The notes under the pieces are model-generated. The model worked only from the letters and a program-made list of their open reading frames with translations, made no database searches and was not told the DNA's origin. A stretch of DNA of 10,478 nt. It comes from Parabacteroides sp. (GTDB taxonomy: Bacteria > Bacteroidota > Bacteroidia > Bacteroidales > Tannerellaceae). Shown piece after piece: positions 1 through 7,600 of this stretch. The position numbers and the translations under genes were made by a program. The DNA is taken from positions 1 through 10,478 of the forward strand of contig DXRF01000086.1 of the NCBI GenBank assembly GCA_019411205.1. Reading direction: 5' to 3'. The stretch's first letter is position 1. Each line of letters starts with the position of its first letter.

Positions 1-3
1 GTG

Positions 4-31
4 ATAAATCATAAATCATAAATCATAAATC
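4..31. repeat. Heptanucleotide tandem repeat, 4 x ATAAATC
   Basis: Four perfect, uninterrupted copies of ATAAATC (GATTTAT on the minus strand) lie at 4-10, 11-17, 18-24 and 25-31. The array ends one base before the dhaL stop codon, so it is the immediate 3' flank of that gene. It may continue beyond the left edge, because only three bases precede it. It has neither the spacer structure of a CRISPR array nor a hairpin-plus-T-tract terminator. A simple repeat prone to slippage is the most economical reading; any role in mRNA 3'-end stability is speculation. Confidence 0.9.
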
Positions 32-32
32 T

Positions 33-647
33 TTACAGTGCTTGTGCGAACGATTCGAACATGCAGCTCCAAGAGGTGGCACCGCTGTCGGCATAGCCGA
101 TGGAGCGTTCACCGTAGTTACGGGCACGACCGAAGTTGGCTTTCATTTCCACGGTCGAAGCAGCACCGGCAAGGGCGGCTTTCGCTCCGGCTTCGAGGAT
201 TTCCTTGATGTCGTCCGAAGGGCATGCCTGGATCGCTTCCACAGCAGGGATCAGGGCGTCCATCATGGTCTTGTCGCCTTTCTGGGCTTTCGTCTGTTTC
301 TGCACGTTGGCAAGACCGCCGGCAAACATGGCTTTCACTCCGGCGGCATCCAGTTCCGTACCGGAAGCATGGTCGCTCATACCCAAGAAGAAAGCGCCCA
401 ACAGCGTACTGGTGGAACCGCTTACCTGCAGCATGACGTCAAAGCCCATATCGTTCAGCATGGCTTTGAACTCCGTCCCTTTCTGGGCCGTAGCCACGAT
501 AGCGGACATGGCTGTCACGATTGCCTGGCCGTGGTCGCCGTCACCAATGACGGCATCCAACTTGGAAAATTCGTCTTCACGTTCTTTGATGTTCTTCAAG
601 GCGTTGTCGAGCATCGCCTTGAAGTTTTCGATAGTCAGTTGTTTCAT
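33..647 (-). CDS. dhaL: Dihydroxyacetone-kinase-type subunit L (DhaL)
   Basis: This is the nucleotide-binding subunit of a DHA-type kinase: it carries ADP or ATP with metal ions and passes phosphate to the ketose held on DhaK in the cytosol. The product is 204 residues, close to the usual ~210. The acidic metal-binding motif IGDGDHG is intact, with Asp31, Asp36 and Asp38 matching the three Asp ligands of the family. Further family motifs are GDKTMMD (124-130) and the C-terminal RARNYGERSIGYADSGATS region (173-192). The loop usually reading GGASGPLxG is here GSTSTLLG (77-84), a noticeable departure. The start at 647 is preferred: the frame opens upstream at 692, but that would overlap dhaK by 38 bases and add 15 residues not typical of the family. 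With this start there are only 7 bases after the dhaK stop, indicating coupled expression. No DhaM (PTS phosphodonor) gene is visible, so ATP is the probable donor (inference). Confidence 0.9.
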   Translation of the reverse strand: MKQLTIENFKAMLDNALKNIKEREDEFSKLDAVIGDGDHGQAIVTAMSAIVATAQKGTEFKAMLNDMGFDVMLQVSGSTSTLLGAFFLGMSDHASGTELDAAGVKAMFAGGLANVQKQTKAQKGDKTMMDALIPAVEAIQACPSDDIKEILEAGAKAALAGAASTVEMKANFGRARNYGERSIGYADSGATSWSCMFESFAQAL

Positions 648-654
648 ATATCGT

Positions 655-1671
655 TTATTTACCGATTGTTGTCCAGTAGGGTGCATCAGCACGTTTGTTC
701 TTCAGATAGTCGATATGATCTTCGTCGAGGATGGCCATGATCATCTGGAAACCGGCCTGTTCCTGTACGGTCAGGATTTCCTGGATGCGGCTTACGGCCA
801 CCTGGAGGCCACGGGCTTCCAGTTCTTTGTAGGCCTTACGGAAGATGATATTCAACTCCATGTGGGTAGTCGCTCCTACGCCGTTGATGATAAGCATCAT
901 CTTGTCGCCGGCTTTCGGTTTGAGCTGCTGGCAAAGCAGGTCTACCATTTCGGCAGCTGTATCGTCGGCAGAGACAAGCGGTTTCTGTCCGCCACCGCCT
1001 TCGCCGTGCTGTCCCATACCGATCTCCATGACGCCCTGGGGCAGGTCGGTGATCGTACCGCCGTTCTGAGGATGTGTACAGGAGCGCATGGCAACGGCCA
1101 AAGTAGCGACGTTATTGTTATAGCGTTCGGCTATTTCGACCAGTTCGTCAAGTGTCTTGCCTTCTTCGGCTGCCGCACCCAATATTTTATACAGAGGCAC
1201 GCAACCGGCCAGGCCGCGACGGTCGTTGATGTCGGCATCGATACCGGCACTGATATCGTCGTGGGTCAGCACTTGTTTCACCTTGATGCCTACGCGTTCT
1301 GCCAACTGGCAGGCCATGTTCGCACTCATCACGTCGCCGGAGTGGTTCAGGACAACCAGCAGGATACCGGCTTCACGCTTCATCAGCTGCAAAGCCTGGA
1401 ACAGACGCTGCGCACCGGGAGCGGCAAAGACGTCGCCCACGACAGAGCAGTCCAGCATACCTTCGCCTACGAATCCGCTCAATGCGGGTTCATGACCGGA
1501 ACCGCCCAAGGTCACGATAGCCACTTTGTCTTCGCTTTTCGGGTTGGCACGCACAACGATGTTTTCGCCGCCTAACTTCACCTGATCCGGATATGCCAAT
1601 ACATAACCTTCCAACAATTCGGGTGTTATCTGTTCGGGATCATTTATAAATTTTGTCTTTATGTCTGACAT
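655..1671 (-). CDS. dhaK: Dihydroxyacetone-kinase-type subunit K (DhaK), divergent
   Basis: This is the substrate-binding subunit of a DHA-type kinase, which binds a small ketose covalently as a hemiaminal on a histidine. It is 338 residues (family about 330-356). GGSGHEP at 56-62 with His60, VGDVFAAP near 78-85, and MEIGMGQHGEGG around 215-226 with His222 match the conserved blocks, including the substrate-binding histidine. Several positions are unusual: the classical NYTGD is NHSGD (109-113), GIHGEPG is GQHGEGG, and the C-terminal block normally like TSLEMAGFS is TVQEQAGFQ (301-309). The fold and chemistry look retained, but the substrate may differ from dihydroxyacetone; other DHA-kinase homologues phosphorylate erythrulose enantiomers. 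It is followed 7 bases later by dhaL and preceded by a VOC-protein gene 39 bases upstream, so the three form one likely operon. A strong Shine-Dalgarno sequence precedes the start. Confidence 0.9.
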   Translation of the reverse strand: MSDIKTKFINDPEQITPELLEGYVLAYPDQVKLGGENIVVRANPKSEDKVAIVTLGGSGHEPALSGFVGEGMLDCSVVGDVFAAPGAQRLFQALQLMKREAGILLVVLNHSGDVMSANMACQLAERVGIKVKQVLTHDDISAGIDADINDRRGLAGCVPLYKILGAAAEEGKTLDELVEIAERYNNNVATLAVAMRSCTHPQNGGTITDLPQGVMEIGMGQHGEGGGGQKPLVSADDTAAEMVDLLCQQLKPKAGDKMMLIINGVGATTHMELNIIFRKAYKELEARGLQVAVSRIQEILTVQEQAGFQMIMAILDEDHIDYLKNKRADAPYWTTIGK

Positions 1672-1679
1672 GGTATATT

Positions 1680-1687
1680 CCTCCTTT
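1680..1687 (-). promoter_or_regulatory. Strong Shine-Dalgarno sequence of dhaK
   Basis: The minus strand reads AAAGGAGG eight bases before the dhaK ATG, an almost ideal ribosome-binding site. The other starts in this window (dhaL, ccsBA, the VOC gene, the di-haem gene and the cupin gene) have A/T-rich leaders with no comparable motif, as is usual in Bacteroidota. It fixes the dhaK start at 1671. Confidence 0.85.
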
Positions 1688-1710
1688 ATTTAAGTTTGTT
1701 ATTAATGTTA

Positions 1711-2025
1711 TTATTTGATTTCCATGATTTCGATGGCGATGCCTTCTTCTTCGATGAAAGCGATCGTCAGGTGTTCGTCGCATACGGCCGGGCCGAAGAT
1801 CACCTTCTTGCCTTTCAGCTCTTCTTCCAGAGAAGGAACGGTGTAAGCGATGTGTCCCTGTTTCTGTACCAGTTCGGGCAGGCAGCTGCCTTCTTCGAAT
1901 TTCAGGAATTCGATGCGGTTCGGACTTTTGCTATAGTCTGTCAACCATACTTTCAGGCCTTCATTAAACATAGCCCCTTCTACTTGTTCTGTCGTTACGA
2001 TACCGACATGATTAAATGTTCTCAT
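1711..2025 (-). CDS. Small VOC/glyoxalase-fold protein
   Basis: A 104-residue protein of the vicinal-oxygen-chelate superfamily (glyoxalase I, methylmalonyl-CoA epimerase, bleomycin-resistance and related proteins). It opens with FNHVGI (His6), has IEFLKF (Glu39) near the end of the first half, GHIAYTV (His58) at the start of the second half, and ends in IAIEIMEIK (Glu99). This is the order in which the metal ligands of two-module VOC enzymes occur. It is shorter than the usual ~125-140 residues, so loops are trimmed, and no signal peptide is present. It lies directly upstream of dhaK-dhaL (39 bases), suggesting a step on the same small carbonyl compound, such as epimerisation, isomerisation or methylglyoxal clean-up. 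The reaction itself cannot be read from sequence. The start at 2025 gives a normal VOC N-terminus; no clear Shine-Dalgarno is seen. Confidence 0.75.
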   Translation of the reverse strand: MRTFNHVGIVTTEQVEGAMFNEGLKVWLTDYSKSPNRIEFLKFEEGSCLPELVQKQGHIAYTVPSLEEELKGKKVIFGPAVCDEHLTIAFIEEEGIAIEIMEIK

Positions 2026-2098
2026 GACTAATTAATTTTAAGTGTTCGTACTATTTTTATTCGTTATCTGTTTTTCTCCAATTCAAAATATATGGGTT

Positions 2099-4534
2099 TC
2101 ACCTCTCCGTCTTCCATCTCCTGTAGGAAAGGACAGCCAGGACAACGACTACCCCCAGGGCGATATAAAGATAGGTGAATATTCCATGTACATTATCATT
2201 CTGGCCGTATGAATGCATTCCGCTCAGAAAATAATTGACGCCGAAGAAAGTCATCAGCACGGAAGCGAACGCAACCACGGATGCCAGGTTGAACAGCCAG
2301 AGGTTATTCCAGCGTTTCACCAGGTGGAGATGAGTCACTACGGCATAGACGACCATCGTGATCAGCGCCCAGGTCTCCTTCGGGTCCCACCCCCAATAAC
2401 GGCCCCAGGACTCATTCGCCCAGACAGCACCGAGGAAAGTGCCGACAGTCATCAGGGCAAGCCCTATCCACAGCGCCATCTCACCCACAATGCTCAGTTC
2501 GGTGATACGGGCTTTCAAGATCTCCTTGTTCTTCTTTCCGGTGACGGACATCATCACCATATTGGTCAGCCCGATCAGGCAACTGATACCGAAGAAGCCG
2601 TAAGCGGCGACAATGACTGCCACATGGAACATCAGCCACGGCGATTTCAGGACCGGTACGAGCGGGTTGATCTCCGGGTCCATCCAGTTCAGGCCGGAGA
2701 CGAAGAGGATGATACCGCCGAACAGGGTGGCCAGTGCAAAGGTGACCGTACTGCGGCGCACGAACAGCAGTCCGGCAAAGACAGTCGCCCAGCCCACGTA
2801 GACCATCGTCTCGTAGGAATTGCTCCAGGGAGCATAGCCACCGATATACCAGCGCATCCCCATTCCGAACATATGATAGTGGAAGACGACCAGCACGCCG
2901 ATTCCCAACAGCCATACGGCCACCTTCATCCAGCGGTTCCGGCGGAACAGCATCGCGAAAGAAAGGACCAACAGCAGTCCGCCCAAGACCAGATAGCCGA
3001 TCTTGCAATAGCGGAAAACATCCATCTTGTTATATTTCAACTCGGCCTGCATACGCTCCGGGCTGATATCGAGTGTCTTGTTCTTGGCCTGCTGGTAGGT
3101 GTCGATCATGCCGACCACTTCATCGGCTTTCGCCCAATCGCCGCTCTTCAGGCCTTCCTGCACCTCGCCCAAATACCAGTCGAAAATGCGGGAGACGAAC
3201 ATGGAGTCTTTGCCGCTGAAGGCAGAGAGGTTGTCGCCGGGTGCATACCATTTATGGTTCGGATCGTCTTCTTTGGGGAAGAGGTTCAGCATTTGGTGGT
3301 TGATCAGCTGATGGAAGATGTTCAACTGCTCGTCCAGTTTCATCAGGTCTTTGTCGAAACGCGTACGCTGGGCAGGCATCTTGTTATAGGCTTCTTCCAG
3401 CTTCTCCTGCAGCTTGTAGTTGCCGGTGCTGTCGAAGACCTGGATATAGGCACACTCGCCGTCTGTCAGGTCATAGTAGGCAGCCAGCTCCGGATTGGAC
3501 AGGGCGATAAAGGGAACGCGCATCCACATATCGGGCATGGCCAGGAGGCTCAGCAGGAACTGGTCGGAGTTCAGTTTGCCGATCTTATCCGACTTATGGA
3601 GCTTGCGCAGGATCTCCGAAGAGAAGGTATTGACCGGCATCATACGACCGCTACCCGACTGGATCGGAAGGGCGCCGAAGCGGGCGGCATGATCCGGGGC
3701 CACTGCATATTTCTGCACGGCATCGAACATCGGGGATGTCTTCCCAGCAGCATTTACGGACAGGGAAACGGTAAGAAGCGCAAGCAGCAGGGCCGTTACG
3801 CCGGTCGCCTTGCGCAATTCTTTCAGACGGCGGCTCTGGCGCATGAAGCGGGAGTCCTTGCCGACCAAGCAAAGGATCAGGCCGATGACCAGCAGGAGGT
3901 ATCCGGTGTAGGTGATGTTCCGTCCCGCCACGTCGCGGTTGACGGAAAGGATGGTGCCGTGTTCGTCCTGGTCGTAGGAGGCCTGGAAGAAACGGTAGCC
4001 TTTTACATCCAATACGTTATTCATAAAGATGCGCTCTTCGCGGTCCTCCCCGTCCACATGGACGATCACTTCGCTCTCGTAGGAAGAGGGGCTGGCGGAA
4101 CCGGGATAGCGGGTTAAGGTGAATTTCTTCAGTTCAACGGAAAAAGGCAGGGTATGAAAGGTCGTGTTCTCGGAAGTGCGGACAGCAATCTGGTTGCTTG
4201 TCTCTCCTTCACGCAGATGCAAGATTCCTTCTTCGCCGAAAAGGAATGAGGTAAGGGCGCCGAGAAGGATGACGACGAAGGCGGAATGGGTCAGCATCAG
4301 TCCCCATTTGCCGCGTTTGAGGTATTGGTGTTTGATCGTAGCCGCAATGAAATTGACGACTAAAAGGAATTGGAGCAGGAAAAACAGGGGGGAATAATAA
4401 ACCATTGCTTTGGCTGCAGCTGTACCGTGATACTTTTCGATGAAAGTGGCAACGGCCAGGCCAAAGGCATAAATCAGTAACAGAACGATCGTCGTTACAA
4501 AGGAGGAGAAAAATCTTTCGAGATTTGTTTTCAT
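2099..4534 (-). CDS. ccsBA: Fused cytochrome c synthase CcsBA (ResB-CcsA), system II
   Basis: An 811-residue polytopic inner-membrane protein that exports haem and attaches it to CxxCH cysteines of exported apocytochromes. Residues 1-260 form the ResB/CcsB half, with membrane segments near 11-31, 48-66, 78-99 and 208-225, a soluble loop between, and a further hydrophobic segment at about 245-262. A long soluble region (about 265-505) follows, then the CcsA half with membrane segments from about 511 onward. The diagnostic WWD haem-handling motif ESWGRYWGWDPKETW is at 708-722. Candidate haem-ligand histidines include His637, His735/His737 and His774 in GMHSYG near the C-terminus; FHYH (551-554) and the YAPWSNSYE block (567-575) are also typical of this family. 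The gene lies 130 bases downstream of a protein with two CxxCH sites, its obvious candidate client. A promoter candidate lies just upstream, so it may also be transcribed separately. The fusion is intact, with no frameshift. Confidence 0.95.
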   Translation of the reverse strand: MKTNLERFFSSFVTTIVLLLIYAFGLAVATFIEKYHGTAAAKAMVYYSPLFFLLQFLLVVNFIAATIKHQYLKRGKWGLMLTHSAFVVILLGALTSFLFGEEGILHLREGETSNQIAVRTSENTTFHTLPFSVELKKFTLTRYPGSASPSSYESEVIVHVDGEDREERIFMNNVLDVKGYRFFQASYDQDEHGTILSVNRDVAGRNITYTGYLLLVIGLILCLVGKDSRFMRQSRRLKELRKATGVTALLLALLTVSLSVNAAGKTSPMFDAVQKYAVAPDHAARFGALPIQSGSGRMMPVNTFSSEILRKLHKSDKIGKLNSDQFLLSLLAMPDMWMRVPFIALSNPELAAYYDLTDGECAYIQVFDSTGNYKLQEKLEEAYNKMPAQRTRFDKDLMKLDEQLNIFHQLINHQMLNLFPKEDDPNHKWYAPGDNLSAFSGKDSMFVSRIFDWYLGEVQEGLKSGDWAKADEVVGMIDTYQQAKNKTLDISPERMQAELKYNKMDVFRYCKIGYLVLGGLLLVLSFAMLFRRNRWMKVAVWLLGIGVLVVFHYHMFGMGMRWYIGGYAPWSNSYETMVYVGWATVFAGLLFVRRSTVTFALATLFGGIILFVSGLNWMDPEINPLVPVLKSPWLMFHVAVIVAAYGFFGISCLIGLTNMVMMSVTGKKNKEILKARITELSIVGEMALWIGLALMTVGTFLGAVWANESWGRYWGWDPKETWALITMVVYAVVTHLHLVKRWNNLWLFNLASVVAFASVLMTFFGVNYFLSGMHSYGQNDNVHGIFTYLYIALGVVVVLAVLSYRRWKTER

Positions 4535-4564
4535 TTACTTTTTTATTAGAGTTCACAGATGCGG

Positions 4565-4595
4565 CAAATGTACGCAGATTAATCGTTTGATGAAA
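4565..4595 (-). promoter_or_regulatory. Bacteroidota-type promoter candidate for ccsBA
   Basis: On the minus strand TACATTTG (4572-4565) matches the Bacteroidota -7 consensus TAnnTTTG exactly. A TTTC (4595-4592), three of four to the -33 TTTG, sits 19 bases upstream, within the expected spacing. It would give a short leader of roughly 25 bases before the ccsBA ATG at 4534. The element lies inside a degenerate inverted repeat, so regulation there is possible. Confidence 0.5.
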
Positions 4596-4601
4596 TAACC
4601 G

Positions 4602-4616
4602 GTGGCAATCTGCCAC
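4602..4616. repeat. Perfect 6-bp hairpin GTGGCA-ATC-TGCCAC
   Basis: A perfect inverted repeat with 6-bp arms and a 3-base loop lies in the gap between the di-haem gene and ccsBA. No U-run follows it in either direction, so it is not a standard intrinsic terminator. An mRNA processing or stability hairpin, or a protein-binding dyad, are both possible. Confidence 0.6.
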
Positions 4617-4637
4617 ATCTGTGTTCTCTATGGGTTG

Positions 4638-4652
4638 ATAGATATTATCTAT
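4638..4652. repeat. 15-bp palindrome ATAGATA-T-TATCTAT after the di-haem gene
   Basis: Seven-base arms surround a single central base, starting 12 bases past the stop codon of the di-haem gene. As RNA it could form a 6-bp A/U-rich stem with a 3-base loop; no U-tract follows on the minus strand. An operator-like dyad upstream of the ccsBA promoter candidate is an alternative reading. Confidence 0.5.
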
Positions 4653-4664
4653 ACCTTTTCATTC

Positions 4665-7600
4665 TCAATCTTCAATGATCATACGGAAACCGACATTGAA
4701 CACACGCTGGTACGGATAGTAAGCCTTACGCGTGTGGGAAGCCGCATATTTCGGACGGTCGATGTAAGAACCGCCGCGGGCCACCTTGTATTCGGATGTC
4801 TCTTTCGTCTTCTCATTGTACGGATACGACACATAGTCGGAACGGGTCCATTCGGCTACGTTTCCGTGCATGCTGTACAGACCGAACGGGTTGGCTTCAT
4901 AAGCCTTACCGCCTACCTGAACCAAGTTACCGTCGTCTACGCTTTCTTCTTTCGGAAGGAAGGTATAGTATTTGTACCACGGGTTGGTCTTCGCCATCGG
5001 CTGCGGGTCTATACCGGAAACGGCAAACAACAGTGTTGTCTTGTCTGCCAGGTTGTCCTTCTTGCCGAAGTCGGCGTGCATGTCACCATACCAGAAGTCC
5101 TGGTCGCTACCGGCACGGCAAGCCCACTCCCACTGTGCTTCTGTCGGAAGCGTGATGTTCAGTCCGGTCTTTTCGCTCAGTTTCCGGCAGAACTCCATCG
5201 CATCGTTGTAGCTGACACGGATCACAGGCTGTTCCGGTTTGTTGGCCGGATATCCCTGGACTACGTGGTCTTTCCACTGCTGGTCCACGAAACGGCTGTC
5301 ATGATCCGGGAAGATGGTTTGGAACTGTTCGTTGGTCGTTTCCAGTTCTGCCATCCAGAAGCCTTTGCTGATCTTCACTTTGGCTGTCGGATAGACATCC
5401 GGTTCGCCACGGTAGCTACCCATCACGAACTCACCGGCCGGGATACGGACGAAATTGACTTTCACACCCGGGGCGATCTCAACCACCTTACGGGTTTCCT
5501 TCTCCTTAGCCAGCATTTCCTTGATCCGGTCAGCACCGAAGGGCCAGCCTTTCGCTTTCACGTTCTTTTCCTTTACAGGAGCAGCCTTTTCAGGCATTAC
5601 CGGAGTGATCGGGCCTTGCTTCTTCAGGTAGTCGGCATAGTCGGCGATTTCTTTCTTCCAGTCGACACCGGCTCCGTTCGCATACTTGTCGGTCAGTTCC
5701 TTACGGCGCTTGATCTGGTCGAATCCCTTATAAGGAAGATCATTCAATACGTTCGCATTGAAATAACCTTTGTCGGGAGCGTTGTAGTCGATCCAGTTGT
5801 AAAGCGTCTTCCATTCCTTATCGGTCAGTTTCACGTTGTGATGGCCTTTCTTCAGCAAGCGTACCAATTCGCTCGTGTTGGGATGATATTCGTACGGCTG
5901 CAAAACGACCATGTCACCTTCGCCTCCCTGACGGTGCACATACGGGTGCAAGTTCAGATAGGACGTACCATAGCCTAACTTGTCTTTCTTTCCACCCCGC
6001 AGGTCGAACGCTTTTCCTTCACCGTTATGACAAGCGATACAAGCGCGATCCAGGATCGGCTGTACTTCCAGGTCGAACGTGAAAGAGCGTGTGCCACCTT
6101 CGGGCAGAGTCAAGGCAGACGGAGCTTTCTGCGAAGCGATCACACGTTTCGGGATCGCGATCTGGTTCTGGTCTTCGTGGCAACCGATACAGGAAACCAC
6201 TTCGCCGGGCTGACCGGTTACCCAGCTTCGCATCCACTGGATAGCCACGCCGTCTTTATCCAAAGGCTGGATGGAGATCGGTGTATTGGCAGGAGCCTTG
6301 AAGATCACGGAACCGTCTTCTTCGACAGGAACCGTTCCCAACAGACGTTTGATATCCCAACCGGACTGGATTCCGTGCCAGTTATGGTCGGAACGGGTCT
6401 TCACATATGCATATTCGTAAGCATGCAGACGCAGTGACTTGACTGTTCCGCGAGGAATACCTTGCAGGCCCTCTCCTTCGTAGATATCCTGGATAAAGAA
6501 GGTAGCTTCCTTTTCATTCAGTTTCACACGGTCGGGAATAGACGGAGGAGTCTTCGTCTTGCGCACCAGGATCGGGCTGATATAGCCTTCGCCTTCTGCC
6601 TGCATCAGACAGGTCACGTTGTCGTAAACGTCTACCAGGTAGAGTCCCCACAAGGCATGCGGGTCCAATTTGGCTGCAACCAGGAAGTATTTGTCGTTCA
6701 GCGGAGTCGGTTTGACGAACTGCGGCCAGACACCATTTACTAACTCATCTTTGATCTCTTCCTTGATCGGACGGTTACGGTGAGGGATTTCCTGTACCAT
6801 ACCGGCTGTACTCTTACGTCCCTTGGTCGGATCGAAGATGATCATACGGCCTGAACGTGCCACACCGTGGTGACCGGAGATGATACCGACAAACGCCGAA
6901 CCGTGACCGGGCAACGGCTGCACGTCAAACGTACTGTTCGGGAACATCGCGCCACTACCGTAGAGGGCTTTGTTTTCCGTTCCGTCCGGGTTCATGTGCA
7001 TCACGATACGGGAATAGTAGTGGGTCAGGTCGGTGTACTCCCAGCGGGTGTACATCACACGACCGTTATTCATGATGACCGGGTTCCAGTTGGCATCCTG
7101 GTCGAATGTCAGGCGGCGCATGCTCTTGTCTTTCGGGTCATACAGCACCATGTTACCTACCGCATCGCTACCGTTCACACAAGGAACACCCTGGTAACCG
7201 ATGTTGGAGATAGCAATCACACGGCCGTCGGGCAGGTATGTACCATCGTAGAACTCCAGATCCGGCTCGTCGTTTTCCACAAGCGGTTTGAAGCCTGTTC
7301 CATCCAGATTCACTTCATAGATGTTCCAGCGCTTGTCGTCTTGTGTCTGTGTGAACATCACACGGTCGCCGTTCCAATGCAGTTTCAGGTCGGCGATGGA
7401 AGAACCGTTTTTCGGTTTGTAAACCTGGCGCATCTGTATATCGCCACGCAGGTTGGAGAGTTCGACGATCTCGGCATCGAAGCCTTCACGACCGGCAGAT
7501 TCCTGGTTACTCCAGTTATTGGCCTGGGTTCCCAAAGAAGGAGTCATGACCTGGTGTGCCTTCGAACCGACCTTGAAACGGGCTGCCACGATCTTGTCGG

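Larger units (their letters stand above)
4552..4626. repeat. Imperfect long inverted repeat with CAGAT-type words
   Basis: The plus strand at 4551-4566 and the complement of 4611-4626 share CACAGATG followed by YGGCA, 13 of 16 positions identical in inverted orientation, with 44 bases between. A further CGCAGATTAA (4573-4582) and a minus-strand GGCAGATTG (about 4602-4610) repeat the same CAGAT core. Words of this kind (cacagatt, cgcagatt) recur in intergenic DNA of many Bacteroidota, so this may be an eroded member of such a family. That family attribution is from general knowledge and was not tested. Confidence 0.45.

Noticed and set aside
4..31. CRISPR-like repeats
   Set aside because: The units are 7 bp and contiguous, with no spacers.
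648..692. Upstream ATG giving a longer DhaL that overlaps dhaK
   Set aside because: The extra 15 residues do not resemble a DhaL N-terminus. The start at 647 places the Asp triad at family-typical positions (31, 36, 38).
136..1575. Long plus-strand open frame (479 codons) opposite dhaL and dhaK
   Set aside because: It lies wholly antisense to two well-recognised genes, crosses their junction and shows no family motif. The length is explained by codon usage of the opposite strand.
2084..2092. Promoter for the VOC-dhaK-dhaL genes (minus strand TATATTTTG)
   Set aside because: It has one base too many between TA and TTTG and no -33 TTTG at suitable spacing, so it is too weak to list as a feature.
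2213..4117. Long plus-strand open frame (634 codons) opposite ccsBA
   Set aside because: Its translation is rich in His, Gln and Asp with no domain-like pattern, mirroring the membrane-protein codons on the other strand.
4668..5468. Active sulfatase-activating FGE
   Set aside because: The catalytic cysteine pair is absent and no sulfatase gene lies in the window.
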